Below, piece by piece: positions 8,770 through 17,721 of a stretch of 64,000 nucleotides of DNA. The notes beneath the pieces are model-generated. The model was not told where the DNA came from and ran no database searches. It saw only the letters and a list, made by a program, of their open reading frames with translations. This DNA comes from Rhodopseudomonas palustris HaA2 (GTDB taxonomy: Bacteria > Pseudomonadota > Alphaproteobacteria > Rhizobiales > Xanthobacteraceae), in assembly GCF_000013365.1 (NCBI RefSeq), contig NC_007778.1:1302001-1366000 (forward strand). Reading direction: 5' to 3'. The position numbers and the translations under genes are program-made. Numbering within the stretch: the first letter of the stretch is position 1; each line of letters begins with the position of its first letter.

Positions 8770-9738
8770 TCAGAGCCTGCGGTCGGCCGAGGGCGTGCGC
8801 GCGAAGCGCTGCCTATAGACGCGCGAGAAATGCGCGAGGCTGACGAAGCCGCAATCCGCGCCGATCTGGGTGACGGGGAGCGACGTCTGCCGCAGCAGAG
8901 TCCGCGCGCGCTGCAGCCGGATCATCAGGTAGCGTCGCTCGATCGTCGTCTTGAGATGCGTCGTGAATAATCGCTCGAGCTGGCGCAGCGAGACGCCGGC
9001 GGCGCGGGCGATCTCGGTCCGGCTCGCCGGCTCGCGCAGCCGGCGCTCCATCAGCTCGATCGCGGCCTGCAGCGCGGGATGACCGAGCCGCCCGCGCTCG
9101 CGCGCATTCGGCCGCTGGCTGGAATCGCCGAGCCGGACATTGGTCTGCAGAAACCAGTCGCTGACCTTGGCGGCCAGCTCCGGGCCGTGGTCGCGGCGGA
9201 TCAGCGCCTGCATCATGTCGAGCCCGGCGACGCCGCCGCCGCAGGTCAGGCGCTCGCGGTCGATCTCGAACAAATTGCGCGTCAGGTCGAGATGCGGAAA
9301 CGCCTCGGCGAAGGCCGGCGCGTGCTCCCAATGGATCGTGCAGCGATAGCCGTCGAGCACCTTGGCGCGGGCGAGAAGATAAGGACCGCCGGAGATGCCG
9401 CCGATCGCCACGCCGCGCCGCGCCTGCGCGCGCAGCCAGCTCATCGTCCGCCGATCGGAGAATTTGGTCGGATTGCCGCCGGCACAGACCAGCACGATGT
9501 CGAACTCCTGCGCGCCGTCGATCGCGCAGTCCGGCTGGATCGACAGCCCGCTGGAGGCGCCGATCGGACGGCCGTCGATCGAGACGTGAAACCATTGATA
9601 CAGCGTGCGCCCGGCGATGGCGTTGGCGGCGCGCAGCGGCTCGACGGCAGAAGCGAACGACATCAGCGCGAAGCCGTCGATCAGCAGGAAGCCGACCCGG
9701 GACGGGCGCGAGGCCGGCGCAGGCAACGTCTTTGGCAA
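8770..9738 (-). CDS. GlxA family transcriptional regulator (DJ-1/PfpI-like domain plus AraC HTH)
   Basis: Residues ~10-190 form a DJ-1/PfpI (class I amidotransferase-like) domain, with VGFLLIDGFALMSFASAVEP at the start and ISGGPYLLARAKVLDG at the elbow. There a Gly replaces the usual nucleophilic Cys, so it is likely a sensor rather than an enzyme. Residues ~220-320 are an AraC HTH (GVSLRQLERLFTTHL, then GADCGFVSLAHFSRVYRQRF). The proposed start is TTG at 9738 with AGGAG five bases ahead. The alternative ATG at 9858 would run into the divergent dehydrogenase gene. GlxA regulators accompany the glxBCD genes in rhizobia, supporting local control. Confidence 0.85.
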   Translation of the reverse strand: MPKTLPAPASRPSRVGFLLIDGFALMSFASAVEPLRAANAIAGRTLYQWFHVSIDGRPIGASSGLSIQPDCAIDGAQEFDIVLVCAGGNPTKFSDRRTMSWLRAQARRGVAIGGISGGPYLLARAKVLDGYRCTIHWEHAPAFAEAFPHLDLTRNLFEIDRERLTCGGGVAGLDMMQALIRRDHGPELAAKVSDWFLQTNVRLGDSSQRPNARERGRLGHPALQAAIELMERRLREPASRTEIARAAGVSLRQLERLFTTHLKTTIERRYLMIRLQRARTLLRQTSLPVTQIGADCGFVSLAHFSRVYRQRFARTPSADRRL

Positions 9739-9821
9739 TGGCGCTCCTGGGCAAGGGGATGTCGTTTTCAGTCTATAGCGGGTTTCGCCGATGCGCGACA
9801 GTGCAGGCCGAAGGATCAAGC
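9739..9821. promoter_or_regulatory. Divergent control region between the GlxA-type regulator and the dehydrogenase operon
   Basis: These 83 bases separate the TTG start of the regulator (minus) and the ATG of the first dehydrogenase gene (plus), so both promoters or their operators should lie here or slightly inside the coding ends. AAGGA ahead of the plus-strand ATG is the only clear element. Confidence 0.4.
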
Positions 9822-11072
9822 ATGCGCTATTCGCTGTTCTCGCTTCTCGGCAACACACTCGGCGGCCACAAGGGCTGGAAGCCGACCTGGCGCGACGCCG
9901 CGCCGAAGCCTGCCTACGATGTGGTGATCATCGGCGGCGGCGGCCACGGCCTCGCGACAGCCTATTATCTCGCCAGCCGCTACGGCGTGCGCAACGTCGC
10001 GGTGCTGGAAAAGGGCTGGATCGGCGGCGGCAATATGGGCCGCAACACCACCATCATCCGCTCCAACTATCTGTTGCCCGGCAACATCCCGCTTTACGAG
10101 CTGTCGATGAAGCTGTGGGAGGGGCTGGAGCAGGACTTCAACTACAACGCCATGGTCAGCCAGCGCGGCGTGCTGAACCTGTATCATTCCGACGCCCAGC
10201 GCGACGCCTATGCGCGGCGCGGCAACGCGATGCGGCTGCACGGCGTCGATGCCGAACTGCTCGACCGCGACGGCGTGCGCAAACTCTATCCGTTCCTGAA
10301 TTTCGACGACGCGCGGTTTCCGATCCAGGGCGGCCTGCTGCAGGCCCGCGGCGGCACCGCGCGGCACGACGCGGTGGCCTGGGGCTTCGCCCGCGGCGCC
10401 AGCGATCGCGGCGTCGACATCGTGCAGAATTGCGAAGTCACCGGCATCACCATTGTGAACGGCCGGGTCACCGGGGTCGAGACCACGCGCGGCCCGATCG
10501 CTGCGGGCAAGGTCGGCATCGCCGTCGCCGGCTCGAGCTCGCGCGTCGCCGCGATGGCCGGGATGCGGCTGCCGATCGAGTCCTTCGTGCTGCAGGCGAT
10601 GGTGTCGGAAGGGCTGAAGCCGATCATCCCCGGCGTCATCACCTTCGGGGCCGGACATTTCTATATCAGCCAGTCCGACAAAGGTGGCCTCGTGTTCGGC
10701 GGCGATCTCGACGGCTACAATTCCTACGCGCAGCGCGGCAATCTGCCGACCGTGGAAGACATCTGCGAGGGCGGCATGGCGCTGATGCCGGCGATCGGCC
10801 GCGCCCGCATCCTGCGCACCTGGGCCGGCCTTTGCGACATGTCGATGGACGGCTCGCCGATCATCGATCGCACGCCGACGCAGAATCTCTATCTCAATGC
10901 CGGCTGGAACTACGGCGGCTTCAAAGCCACGCCGGGCTCCGGCCTCGTGTTCGCGCATCTGCTCGCCCGCGACGAGCCGCATCCCGCCGCCGTCGAGTTG
11001 CGGCTCGATCGGTTCGCGCGCGGTGCGGTGATCGACGAAAAGGGCCAGGGCGCCCAACCGAATCTGCATTGA
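9822..11072 (+). CDS. Sarcosine oxidase-type beta subunit (SoxB / N-methylglutamate dehydrogenase MgdA)
   Basis: The 416-residue protein is a DAO-fold flavoprotein. The FAD-binding loop VVIIGGGGHGLATAYYLASR begins at about residue 34. GGTARHDAVAWGFARGA places His182 where the heterotetrameric sarcosine oxidase beta subunit attaches FMN covalently. It carries the amine-oxidising site of a four-subunit enzyme encoded by this and the next three genes. AAGGA precedes the chosen ATG; an earlier in-frame start at 9732 would overlap the divergent regulator. Given the glx/mgs operon opposite, N-methylglutamate dehydrogenase is as likely as sarcosine oxidase. Confidence 0.9.
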   Translation: MRYSLFSLLGNTLGGHKGWKPTWRDAAPKPAYDVVIIGGGGHGLATAYYLASRYGVRNVAVLEKGWIGGGNMGRNTTIIRSNYLLPGNIPLYELSMKLWEGLEQDFNYNAMVSQRGVLNLYHSDAQRDAYARRGNAMRLHGVDAELLDRDGVRKLYPFLNFDDARFPIQGGLLQARGGTARHDAVAWGFARGASDRGVDIVQNCEVTGITIVNGRVTGVETTRGPIAAGKVGIAVAGSSSRVAAMAGMRLPIESFVLQAMVSEGLKPIIPGVITFGAGHFYISQSDKGGLVFGGDLDGYNSYAQRGNLPTVEDICEGGMALMPAIGRARILRTWAGLCDMSMDGSPIIDRTPTQNLYLNAGWNYGGFKATPGSGLVFAHLLARDEPHPAAVELRLDRFARGAVIDEKGQGAQPNLH

Positions 11073-11079
11073 GGGCGCG

Positions 11080-11355
11080 ATGAGAATTCCCTGCCCGTAT
11101 TGTGGATCGCGCGATGTCTCCGAGTTCTCCTATCTCGGCGACGCGGCGCCGCAAAGGCCTGATCCGTCAGGCGACGCAAGCAGCGTCGAAGCGGCGTTCT
11201 TCGACTACGTCTATCTGCGCGACAACCCCGCCGGCCCGCATCGCGGGCTCTGGTATCACGGCGCCGGCTGCCGGAACTGGCTGGTGGTGAGGCGCAATCC
11301 GTCCACGCATGAAATCCTCGAGGTCGCGCTTGCGGCGAAGGAGCCGGCGGCATGA
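11080..11355 (+). CDS. Sarcosine oxidase-type delta subunit (SoxD / MgdB)
   Basis: The 91-residue protein has the zinc site of heterotetrameric sarcosine oxidase delta subunits: Cys5 and Cys8 in CPYCGSRD, then His60 and Cys64 in WYHGAGCRNW. It is a small structural subunit that contacts the alpha subunit. The GAGGG site and seven-base spacing after the previous gene, plus the ATGA overlap with the next gene, show a tight operon. Confidence 0.9.
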   Translation: MRIPCPYCGSRDVSEFSYLGDAAPQRPDPSGDASSVEAAFFDYVYLRDNPAGPHRGLWYHGAGCRNWLVVRRNPSTHEILEVALAAKEPAA

Positions 11356-14315
11356 GCGCGGCTTCACGCATCAGCGGCGGCCTGATTGATCGCGACAAGC
11401 CGCTGCGATTTTCCTTCGACGGCACGGCGATGACCGGCTTCGCCGGCGACACGCTGGCCTCGGCGCTGGTGGCCAACGGCACCCGCCTGGTCGGCCGCTC
11501 GTTCAAATATCATCGGCCGCGCGGCATTTTCTCCGCCGGCTCCGAAGAGCCGAACGCGCTGGTCGAATTGCGCAGCGGTGCGCGGCGTGAGCCCAACACC
11601 AAGGCGACCACGGTCGAGCTCTATGACGGCCTCGAGGCGCACAGCCAGAACCGCTGGCCGTCGCTGGCGTTCGATTGGCGCGCGGTGCATCAGCTCGCGT
11701 CGCCGCTGATCGTCGCCGGCTTCTACTACAAGACCTTCATGTGGCCGGCCGCGTTTTGGGAAAAGCTCTACGAGCCGCTGATCCGCCGCTCCGCCGGGCT
11801 CGGCCGCCTCAGTGGCGAGCCCGATCCGGACACATATGAGAAAGCCACCGCGTTCTGCGACCTGCTGATCATCGGCGGCGGCCCCGCGGGCCTTGCCGCG
11901 GCGCTGGCGGCGGGGCGTGCCGGCGCGCGCGTGATCCTGGTCGAAGAAGACTTTGCGCTCGGCGGCCGGCTGCTGTCCGAGCTTTGCGAGATCGACGGAC
12001 TGTCGGGGGCCGGGTGGGCACAACTGGCGGAAGCCGAACTCGCAACCCTGAGTAATGTCCGGATCCTGCGCCGGTCCAGCGTGTTCGGCGTCTATGATGA
12101 TGAGTTCGGCGTGATCGAGCGCGTCGCCGATCATCTGCCGGTGCCGCCGGCGTTTACGCCGCGGCAGCGGCTGTGGAAGATCGTGGCGCGGGAGTCGTTG
12201 CTGGCGACCGGCGCGACCGAGCGGCCGATCGTGTTCGGCGGCAACGACCGGCCCGGCGTGATGCTGGCCTCCGCTGTGCGGAGCTACGTCAACCGCTTCG
12301 CCGCAGCGCCGGGACAGCGCGCGGTGGTGTTCACGACCAGCGACGACGGCTGGCGCAGCGCGGCTGATCTGTCGCGCGCCGGAATTGTAGTCGCTGCCGT
12401 AGTCGATCCGCGCCGCGAGGTCGCCGCTTCCATCCGCGCGTTGGCCGGCAACGCGCCGGTGCATCTTGGCGCGTCGGTCACCGACGCCATCGGCGGGCAA
12501 TCGCTGCGTGCGGTCGAGATCGTCGATGCCGCCGGCAAACGGCAAAAACTCGCCGCCGATCTGCTCGCTGTGTCCGGCGGCTGGAATCCGAACATCGCGC
12601 TCGCCACCCATCTCGGCGGCAAGGGCGAATGGAATCCCGAGACATCGGCGTTTCTCGCGGCCGGCGCGCCGAAGGCGATGACCATCGCGGGTGCCGCGGC
12701 CGGCCGTTTCACGCTGGCGCAGGCGTTGGAGGACGGCGCGCGCTGGGGCGCGGAGGCCGCATCGCGTTGCGGCCATGCCGGCGCCGCGCAGCCGGCCTAT
12801 CGCGCCAGCGACGAAGCTTTCGCCGTGACGCCGCTGTGGCAGGTCGCAGGCGCCCGCAGCAAGGCCTTCGTCGATCTGCAGAACGACGTCACCGCCGCCG
12901 ATATCGCGCTCTCGGCGCGCGAGGGCTTTCGCTCGGTCGAGCACCTGAAGCGCTACACCACGCTCGGCATGGCGACCGACCAAGGCAAGACCTCCAACGT
13001 CAACGGCCTGGCGATGATGGCGGCGCTCACCGAGCGCAGCATCGCCGCCGCAGGCACCACGCGGGCCCGGCCGCCGCAGGTGCCGGTCGCGATCGGCGCA
13101 TTCGGCGGCCTCAGCACCGGCAAGCATTTCAAGCCGACGCGTCTCACCGCGACTCACGACTGGTCCGCCCAGCAGGGCGCGAGTTTCGTCGAGACCGGGC
13201 AGTGGTTGCGCGCGCAATGGTTCGCACGGCCGGGCGAGACCGACTGGCTGCAAAGCGTGTCGCGCGAAGTCGATGCCGTGCGGAGCGCGGTCGGGATTTG
13301 CGACGTCTCCACCCTCGGCAAGATCGCGCTGTGCGGCGCCGACGTCGGCGTGTTTCTCGACCGAGTCTACATCAACACCTTCTCGACGCTGGCGGTCGGC
13401 AAGGTGCGCTATGGCGTGATGCTGCGCGAGGACGGCTTCGTCATGGACGACGGCACAACCGCGCGGCTCGCCGAGGATCACTACGTGATGTCGACCACCA
13501 CCGCGAACGCGGTGAAGGTGATGCAGCATCTCGAATTCTGCCATCAGGTGCTGTGGCCCGAGCTCGACGTGCAGATGGTCTCGGTCACCGAGCAATGGGC
13601 GCAGGTCGCGGTCGCCGGGCCTCGGTCCCGCACGCTTCTGCAGAATCTGTTCGGGCCGGGTGTCGATCTGTCGGATGCGGCGTTTCCCTATATGGCGTGC
13701 GGCGAATTCCGCCTCGGCGAGGTGCCGGCGCGGCTGTTCCGGATCTCGTTCTCCGGCGAGCGCGCCTACGAGATCGCAGTGCCGGCCGGCTATGGCGATG
13801 CGCTGATGCGCGCGCTGATGGCGGCGGGTGAAGGCCTCGGCGTCGTGCCCTACGGCACCGAGGCGCTCGGCGTGATGCGGATCGAGAAGGGCCACGCCGC
13901 CGGCAATGAACTCAACGGCCAGACGGTGGCGCGCGATCTCGGCCTCGGCCGGATGATGTCGACGAAGAAAGACTTCATCGGCCGGGTGATGGCGGGCCGG
14001 CCCGCGCTGATCGATCCGGCGCGGCCGACGCTGGTCGGCCTGCGTCCGGTCGATCGCAACGACCGCCTGCGCAACGGCGCGCATCTGTTCGCGCCCGGCG
14101 CAGCGCCGTCGCCGGAGACCGATCAGGGCTTCGTCACGTCGTCGGCGTTCAGCCCGTCGCTCGGCCACTGGATCGCGCTGGCGCTGCTGTCGCGCGGTCC
14201 GGATCGGATCGGCGAACGTATTCGCGTCTACGATCCGATCCGCGCGCATGATTTCGAGGCCGAGATCGTGTCGCCGGTGTTTGTCGATCCGGAAGGAGAG
14301 CGGCTGCGTGGCTGA
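11352..14315 (+). CDS. Sarcosine oxidase-type alpha subunit (SoxA / MgdC), folate- and NAD-linked
   Basis: The 987-residue protein has an N-terminal ferredoxin-like 2Fe-2S fold segment (about 20-105, containing FAGDTLASALVANGTRLVGR). A pyridine-nucleotide oxidoreductase part follows, with LLIIGGGPAGLAAALAAGRA at about residue 172. A C-terminal aminomethyltransferase/GcvT-like domain begins at about residue 645 (GICDVSTLGKIALCG), where tetrahydrofolate accepts the methylene group. In this family the alpha subunit passes formaldehyde equivalents through a tunnel from the beta subunit to folate, giving 5,10-methylene-THF. Its ATG overlaps the stop of the delta subunit and its end overlaps the gamma subunit start. 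Confidence 0.92.
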   Translation: MSAASRISGGLIDRDKPLRFSFDGTAMTGFAGDTLASALVANGTRLVGRSFKYHRPRGIFSAGSEEPNALVELRSGARREPNTKATTVELYDGLEAHSQNRWPSLAFDWRAVHQLASPLIVAGFYYKTFMWPAAFWEKLYEPLIRRSAGLGRLSGEPDPDTYEKATAFCDLLIIGGGPAGLAAALAAGRAGARVILVEEDFALGGRLLSELCEIDGLSGAGWAQLAEAELATLSNVRILRRSSVFGVYDDEFGVIERVADHLPVPPAFTPRQRLWKIVARESLLATGATERPIVFGGNDRPGVMLASAVRSYVNRFAAAPGQRAVVFTTSDDGWRSAADLSRAGIVVAAVVDPRREVAASIRALAGNAPVHLGASVTDAIGGQSLRAVEIVDAAGKRQKLAADLLAVSGGWNPNIALATHLGGKGEWNPETSAFLAAGAPKAMTIAGAAAGRFTLAQALEDGARWGAEAASRCGHAGAAQPAYRASDEAFAVTPLWQVAGARSKAFVDLQNDVTAADIALSAREGFRSVEHLKRYTTLGMATDQGKTSNVNGLAMMAALTERSIAAAGTTRARPPQVPVAIGAFGGLSTGKHFKPTRLTATHDWSAQQGASFVETGQWLRAQWFARPGETDWLQSVSREVDAVRSAVGICDVSTLGKIALCGADVGVFLDRVYINTFSTLAVGKVRYGVMLREDGFVMDDGTTARLAEDHYVMSTTTANAVKVMQHLEFCHQVLWPELDVQMVSVTEQWAQVAVAGPRSRTLLQNLFGPGVDLSDAAFPYMACGEFRLGEVPARLFRISFSGERAYEIAVPAGYGDALMRALMAAGEGLGVVPYGTEALGVMRIEKGHAAGNELNGQTVARDLGLGRMMSTKKDFIGRVMAGRPALIDPARPTLVGLRPVDRNDRLRNGAHLFAPGAAPSPETDQGFVTSSAFSPSLGHWIALALLSRGPDRIGERIRVYDPIRAHDFEAEIVSPVFVDPEGERLRG

Positions 14316-14889
14316 GCTGATGTATCAGAGCCCCTGGCGGGCGCTCGCTCCGCGCGGCAGCGGCGCCGGCGTCACCGCCGCGCCGATCGAACGCCGCGGC
14401 ATCGCGACGGTGATGGCCCGCAAGGGCAGGATCGCCGAGCTGGGCGCGGCCGTGCAACGTGCATACGGCATCGCGCTGTGCGATCGGCCCAAGCGCGTCA
14501 GCGCCGCCAGCGTGACGTTTCTCGGCATCGGCCCGGGCAGATGGCTGGCGATCTCGCAGCGACCGGAGCTCGGCTTCGTCGCGGTGCTCGCGGCGCAGCT
14601 CGACGGATTGGCGTCCGTGGTCGATCAGTCCGATGGCCTCGCGCTGCTGCAGCTGTCCGGCCCGGCGCTGCAATCGGTGCTCGAAAAGGGTTTTCAGATC
14701 GATTGCGCGGCGCTCGCGCCGGATGGTTGCGCAGTGACCAGCGTGCATCACATCGGCGCGACGATCTGGGCGACCGGCGACGGCGGCTTTGCGGTCGCGG
14801 TGGCGCGCAGCCTGGTCGGCGGATTTTTGCACTGGCTCGAAACGTCGGCGGCCGCCGGCGGCCTCGCGGTGGCGCCCGATCGAGGTTGA
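14308..14889 (+). CDS. Sarcosine oxidase-type gamma subunit (SoxG / MgdD)
   Basis: The 193-residue protein matches the gamma subunit of heterotetrameric sarcosine oxidase, which has a partial GcvT-like fold and contributes to assembly. Family-like segments are GIGPGRWLAISQRPE and HHIGATIWATGDGGFAVAVARS. The start is a GTG eight bases inside the end of the alpha-subunit gene, with AAGGAG upstream; an in-frame ATG lies at 14320. It closes the beta-delta-alpha-gamma order typical of sox and mgd operons. Confidence 0.87.
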   Translation: MAELMYQSPWRALAPRGSGAGVTAAPIERRGIATVMARKGRIAELGAAVQRAYGIALCDRPKRVSAASVTFLGIGPGRWLAISQRPELGFVAVLAAQLDGLASVVDQSDGLALLQLSGPALQSVLEKGFQIDCAALAPDGCAVTSVHHIGATIWATGDGGFAVAVARSLVGGFLHWLETSAAAGGLAVAPDRG

Positions 14890-14952
14890 AGCCTCTCGCC
14901 CGGTACTGACTTTCACGCGGATTTTCCGCGCGCTTTCGCATGGAGTCTTTCG

Positions 14953-15816
14953 ATGCCTCACACCAATGTCGTGCTGTCGCTGTCCTGCCGCGACCAGCCG
15001 GGAATCGTCGCAGCGGTCTCCAAGCTGCTGTTCGACGCCGGCTGCAATGTCGTCGAGGCGCATCAGTTCAACGATGCCGAGACCCATCTGTTCTTCATGC
15101 GGATGCGCTTCGCGATGCTGAAGCCGGACGCCAGCATTGCGGCGCTCGAGGCCGCCTTCGAGCCGGTCGCGAACGAATTCGGCATCACCTGGACAATGCG
15201 CAGCCTCAGCGAGAAGCAGCGGGTGATGATCCTGGTGTCGAAGTTCGACCATTGCCTCGCCGACCTGCTGTATCGCTGGCGCACCGGCGAACTTGCGATG
15301 GATGTCGCCGGCATCATCGCCAACCATCCGCGCGAGACCTACGCGCATCTCGATCTCGACGGCATCCCGTTCCACTATCTGCCGGTCACCAAGCCGACCA
15401 AGATGGAGCAGGAGGCGCAGGTCTGGGAGCTGATCCGCGCCGCCAATACCGACCTCGTCGTGCTGGCGCGCTACATGCAGGTGCTGTCGGACGGGCTGTG
15501 CGCGAAGCTCGCCGGCCGCTGCATCAACATCCACCACTCGTTCCTGCCGGGCTTCAAGGGCGCGCGGCCGTATCACCAGGCGTTCGAACGCGGCGTCAAG
15601 CTGATCGGCGCCACCGCGCATTACGTCACGCCCGATCTCGACGAAGGCCCGATCATCGAGCAGGACGTCGAGCGCATCAGCCATCACAATTGCGTCGAGG
15701 ATCTGGTGCGCAAGGGCCGCGAGATCGAACGCCGCGTGCTCGCCCGCGCCATCACCTGGCACATCGACGGCCGGGTGATCGTCAACGGCACGAAGACGGT
15801 GGTGTTCAAGGATTGA
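14953..15816 (+). CDS. purU: Formyltetrahydrofolate deformylase
   Basis: The 287-residue protein hydrolyses 10-formyl-THF to formate and THF. Residues 1-85 are an ACT domain ([20 protein letters not shown]). The remainder is a formyltransferase fold with [16 protein letters not shown] and [17 protein letters not shown], containing the catalytic Asn-His-Asp set. GGAG precedes the ATG. It sits 63 bases after the dehydrogenase operon, as in sox/mgd loci elsewhere. There it drains folate-bound one-carbon units as formate and regenerates THF for the alpha subunit. This context supports methyl-group catabolism rather than only purine balance. Confidence 0.94.
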   Translation: MPHTNVVLSLSCRDQPGIVAAVSKLLFDAGCNVVEAHQFNDAETHLFFMRMRFAMLKPDASIAALEAAFEPVANEFGITWTMRSLSEKQRVMILVSKFDHCLADLLYRWRTGELAMDVAGIIANHPRETYAHLDLDGIPFHYLPVTKPTKMEQEAQVWELIRAANTDLVVLARYMQVLSDGLCAKLAGRCINIHHSFLPGFKGARPYHQAFERGVKLIGATAHYVTPDLDEGPIIEQDVERISHHNCVEDLVRKGREIERRVLARAITWHIDGRVIVNGTKTVVFKD

Positions 15817-15829
15817 GGAAACTCGGACT

Positions 15830-16000
15830 CGTCATCCTGAGGTGCGCGCCCTTGCGCGCTTCTGAATCGTCATCCTGAGGTGCGAGCGTAGCGAGCCTCG
15901 AAGGATTCGGCGACGAGTAGCGGCATCCGTGCCTGCGGCCCATCCTTCGAGGCCCGTCGCATCGCGCGTTGCGCGATACGACGGGCACCTCAGGATGACG
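15830..16000. repeat. Interspersed palindromic repeat, family A, tandem copies
   Basis: Two GTCATCCTGAGGTGCG starts and one inverse CACCTCAGGATGACG end are visible, so at least one full and one partial copy are nested. The element lies between convergent genes. Confidence 0.8.
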
Positions 16001-16042
16001 GCGGAAACAGCGGAGAGACCGCGTCTATCAGTAAGAAGCGCC

Positions 16043-17314
16043 TTACAGCGTCAACTCATGCCGCCCCACCACCATCCAGTGCACCTCGTCCGGGCCGTCG
16101 GCGAAGCGCAGGTGGCGGACGTCGGTGTACATCTCGGCCAGCGGGGTCCATTGCGAGATGCCGGTGGCGCCGTGCATCTGGATCGCCTGGTCGATGATCT
16201 TGCAGGCGCGCTCGGGCACCATGGCCTTGACCATGCTGACCCAGACGCGGGCTTCCTTGTTGCCGAGCACGTCCATCGCCTTGGCGGCCTTCAGCACCAT
16301 CAGCCGCATCGCCTCGATCTCGCAGCGGGCCTGCGCGATGATCTGCATGTTGCCGCCGAGATGCGCGATCTTCTGGCCGAAAGCCACCCGGGTCAGGCCG
16401 CGCACCACCATCATGTCGAGCGCCTTCTCGGCCTTGCCGATGGTGCGCATGCAATGATGAATGCGGCCGGGGCCGAGCCGGAGCTGCGAAATCTCGAAGC
16501 CGCGGCCCTCGCCGAGCAGGATGTTCTCCTTCGGCACCCGCACATTGTTGAAGCGCATGTGCATGTGGCCGCGCGGCGCGTGGTCGTGGCCGAACACGTG
16601 CATCGGGCCGATCACCTCGACGCCGGGGGTGTCGACCGGCACGAGGATCTGCGATTGCTGCTTGCTGGGCGCCGCGGTCGGGTCGGTCTTGACCATCACG
16701 ATCATGATCTTGCAGCGCGGGTCGCCGAGGCCGGAGATGTAGTACTTCTCGCCGTTGATCACCCACTCGTCGCCGTCGAGCTTGGCCGAGGTCGAGACGT
16801 TCTTGGCGTCGGAGGAGGCGACGTTCGGCTCGGTCATCACATAGGCCGAGCGGATCTCGCCGTTGAGCAGCGGCTTCAGCCACTTCTCCTTCTGCGCGGC
16901 GGTGCCGACCCGCTCCAGCACTTCCATGTTGCCGGTGTCGGGCGCCGAGCAGTTCATCACCTCGGAGGCGAGCGGCGCCTTGCCGAGCTCGGCGGCGATA
17001 TAGGCGTAGTCGAGATTGTTCAGGCCCTCGCCGGTCTCGGCGTCGGGCAGGAAGAAGTTCCACAGGCCGACGTCCTTGGCCTTGTTCTTGGCCTTGCCGA
17101 GAATCTCGAGCTGCTTGTCGGTGAACGACCAGCGGTTCGGGTTGCCTTCGCCGGCCGCCTCGAATTCGTGCGACATCGGCTCGACGGTCTCGGCGATGAA
17201 CTTCTTGACGTGGTCGTACAGCGGCCGGACCTTCTCGGACATCCGCAGGTCGTTCAGTTCGTCTTCCGGAGCGAGCGTGTAGGGGGTGTGGCGGGGCACA
17301 TAGGCCAATTCCAT
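16043..17314 (-). CDS. Acyl-CoA dehydrogenase family protein (ACAD10/11-like)
   Basis: This 423-residue flavoenzyme has the usual three domains: N-terminal helical, middle beta with AYVMTEPNVASSDAKN and the C-terminal helical domain. The region that normally carries the catalytic glutamate (YEGT in short-chain members) reads RHLRFADGPDEVHWMVV, the ACAD10/11-type ending. It would introduce a 2,3-double bond into an acyl-CoA, substrate unknown. The start is the ATG preceded by GGGAGGA; an upstream in-frame start at 17437 has no such site. It stands alone between a repeat and a 400-base intergenic stretch. Confidence 0.9.
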   Translation of the reverse strand: MELAYVPRHTPYTLAPEDELNDLRMSEKVRPLYDHVKKFIAETVEPMSHEFEAAGEGNPNRWSFTDKQLEILGKAKNKAKDVGLWNFFLPDAETGEGLNNLDYAYIAAELGKAPLASEVMNCSAPDTGNMEVLERVGTAAQKEKWLKPLLNGEIRSAYVMTEPNVASSDAKNVSTSAKLDGDEWVINGEKYYISGLGDPRCKIMIVMVKTDPTAAPSKQQSQILVPVDTPGVEVIGPMHVFGHDHAPRGHMHMRFNNVRVPKENILLGEGRGFEISQLRLGPGRIHHCMRTIGKAEKALDMMVVRGLTRVAFGQKIAHLGGNMQIIAQARCEIEAMRLMVLKAAKAMDVLGNKEARVWVSMVKAMVPERACKIIDQAIQMHGATGISQWTPLAEMYTDVRHLRFADGPDEVHWMVVGRHELTL

Positions 17315-17721
17315 CGTGGTTCCTCCCGATGTGATCATCGCGTTTCCCCATCCTGAGTGGATGGTTGCGGGTCCTTTATAGACATGAACGCGTGCGCTTG
17401 TCGAAGGTGTGCCGGCGCGGCGGCAGGCCGGATGCACGTGGAGGCCCGGCGGCGGCCGATTTCAAATCGGCGGGCAGCGGGAGAATCACAATGTGAATGA
17501 TGGCTTGAATTGGAATTTCATTTCAGAAATTTGGTGCAAATAGAATCCAGTTCCACCACAACCTCACGCGCCCGTCGACAACGAAAACCGTTCACCGCCG
17601 CCCGATGCTAGGTTTTGCGCAGCGACGATGACACGACCCGCGGCACGCCACGCTGATATTCCGCCGGGCGATCATCGCGACCACGTGCCGCGCCGGCGGC
17701 ATCGGACTGCGGAGACGGATG
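17315..17721. other. Intergenic region, divergent promoters expected
   Basis: About 400 bases separate the divergent acyl-CoA dehydrogenase and racemase genes. The part around 17480-17560 is clearly more AT-rich (TTGAATTGGAATTTCATTTCAG) than its surroundings and would suit promoter or operator function. No open frame or RNA gene was recognised. Confidence 0.4.

Noticed and set aside
9739-9858. ATG start at 9858 for the GlxA-type regulator
   Set aside because: It would overlap the first codons of the divergent dehydrogenase gene and adds a Cys/Arg-rich stretch not typical of the family; TTG with AGGAG at 9738 fits better.
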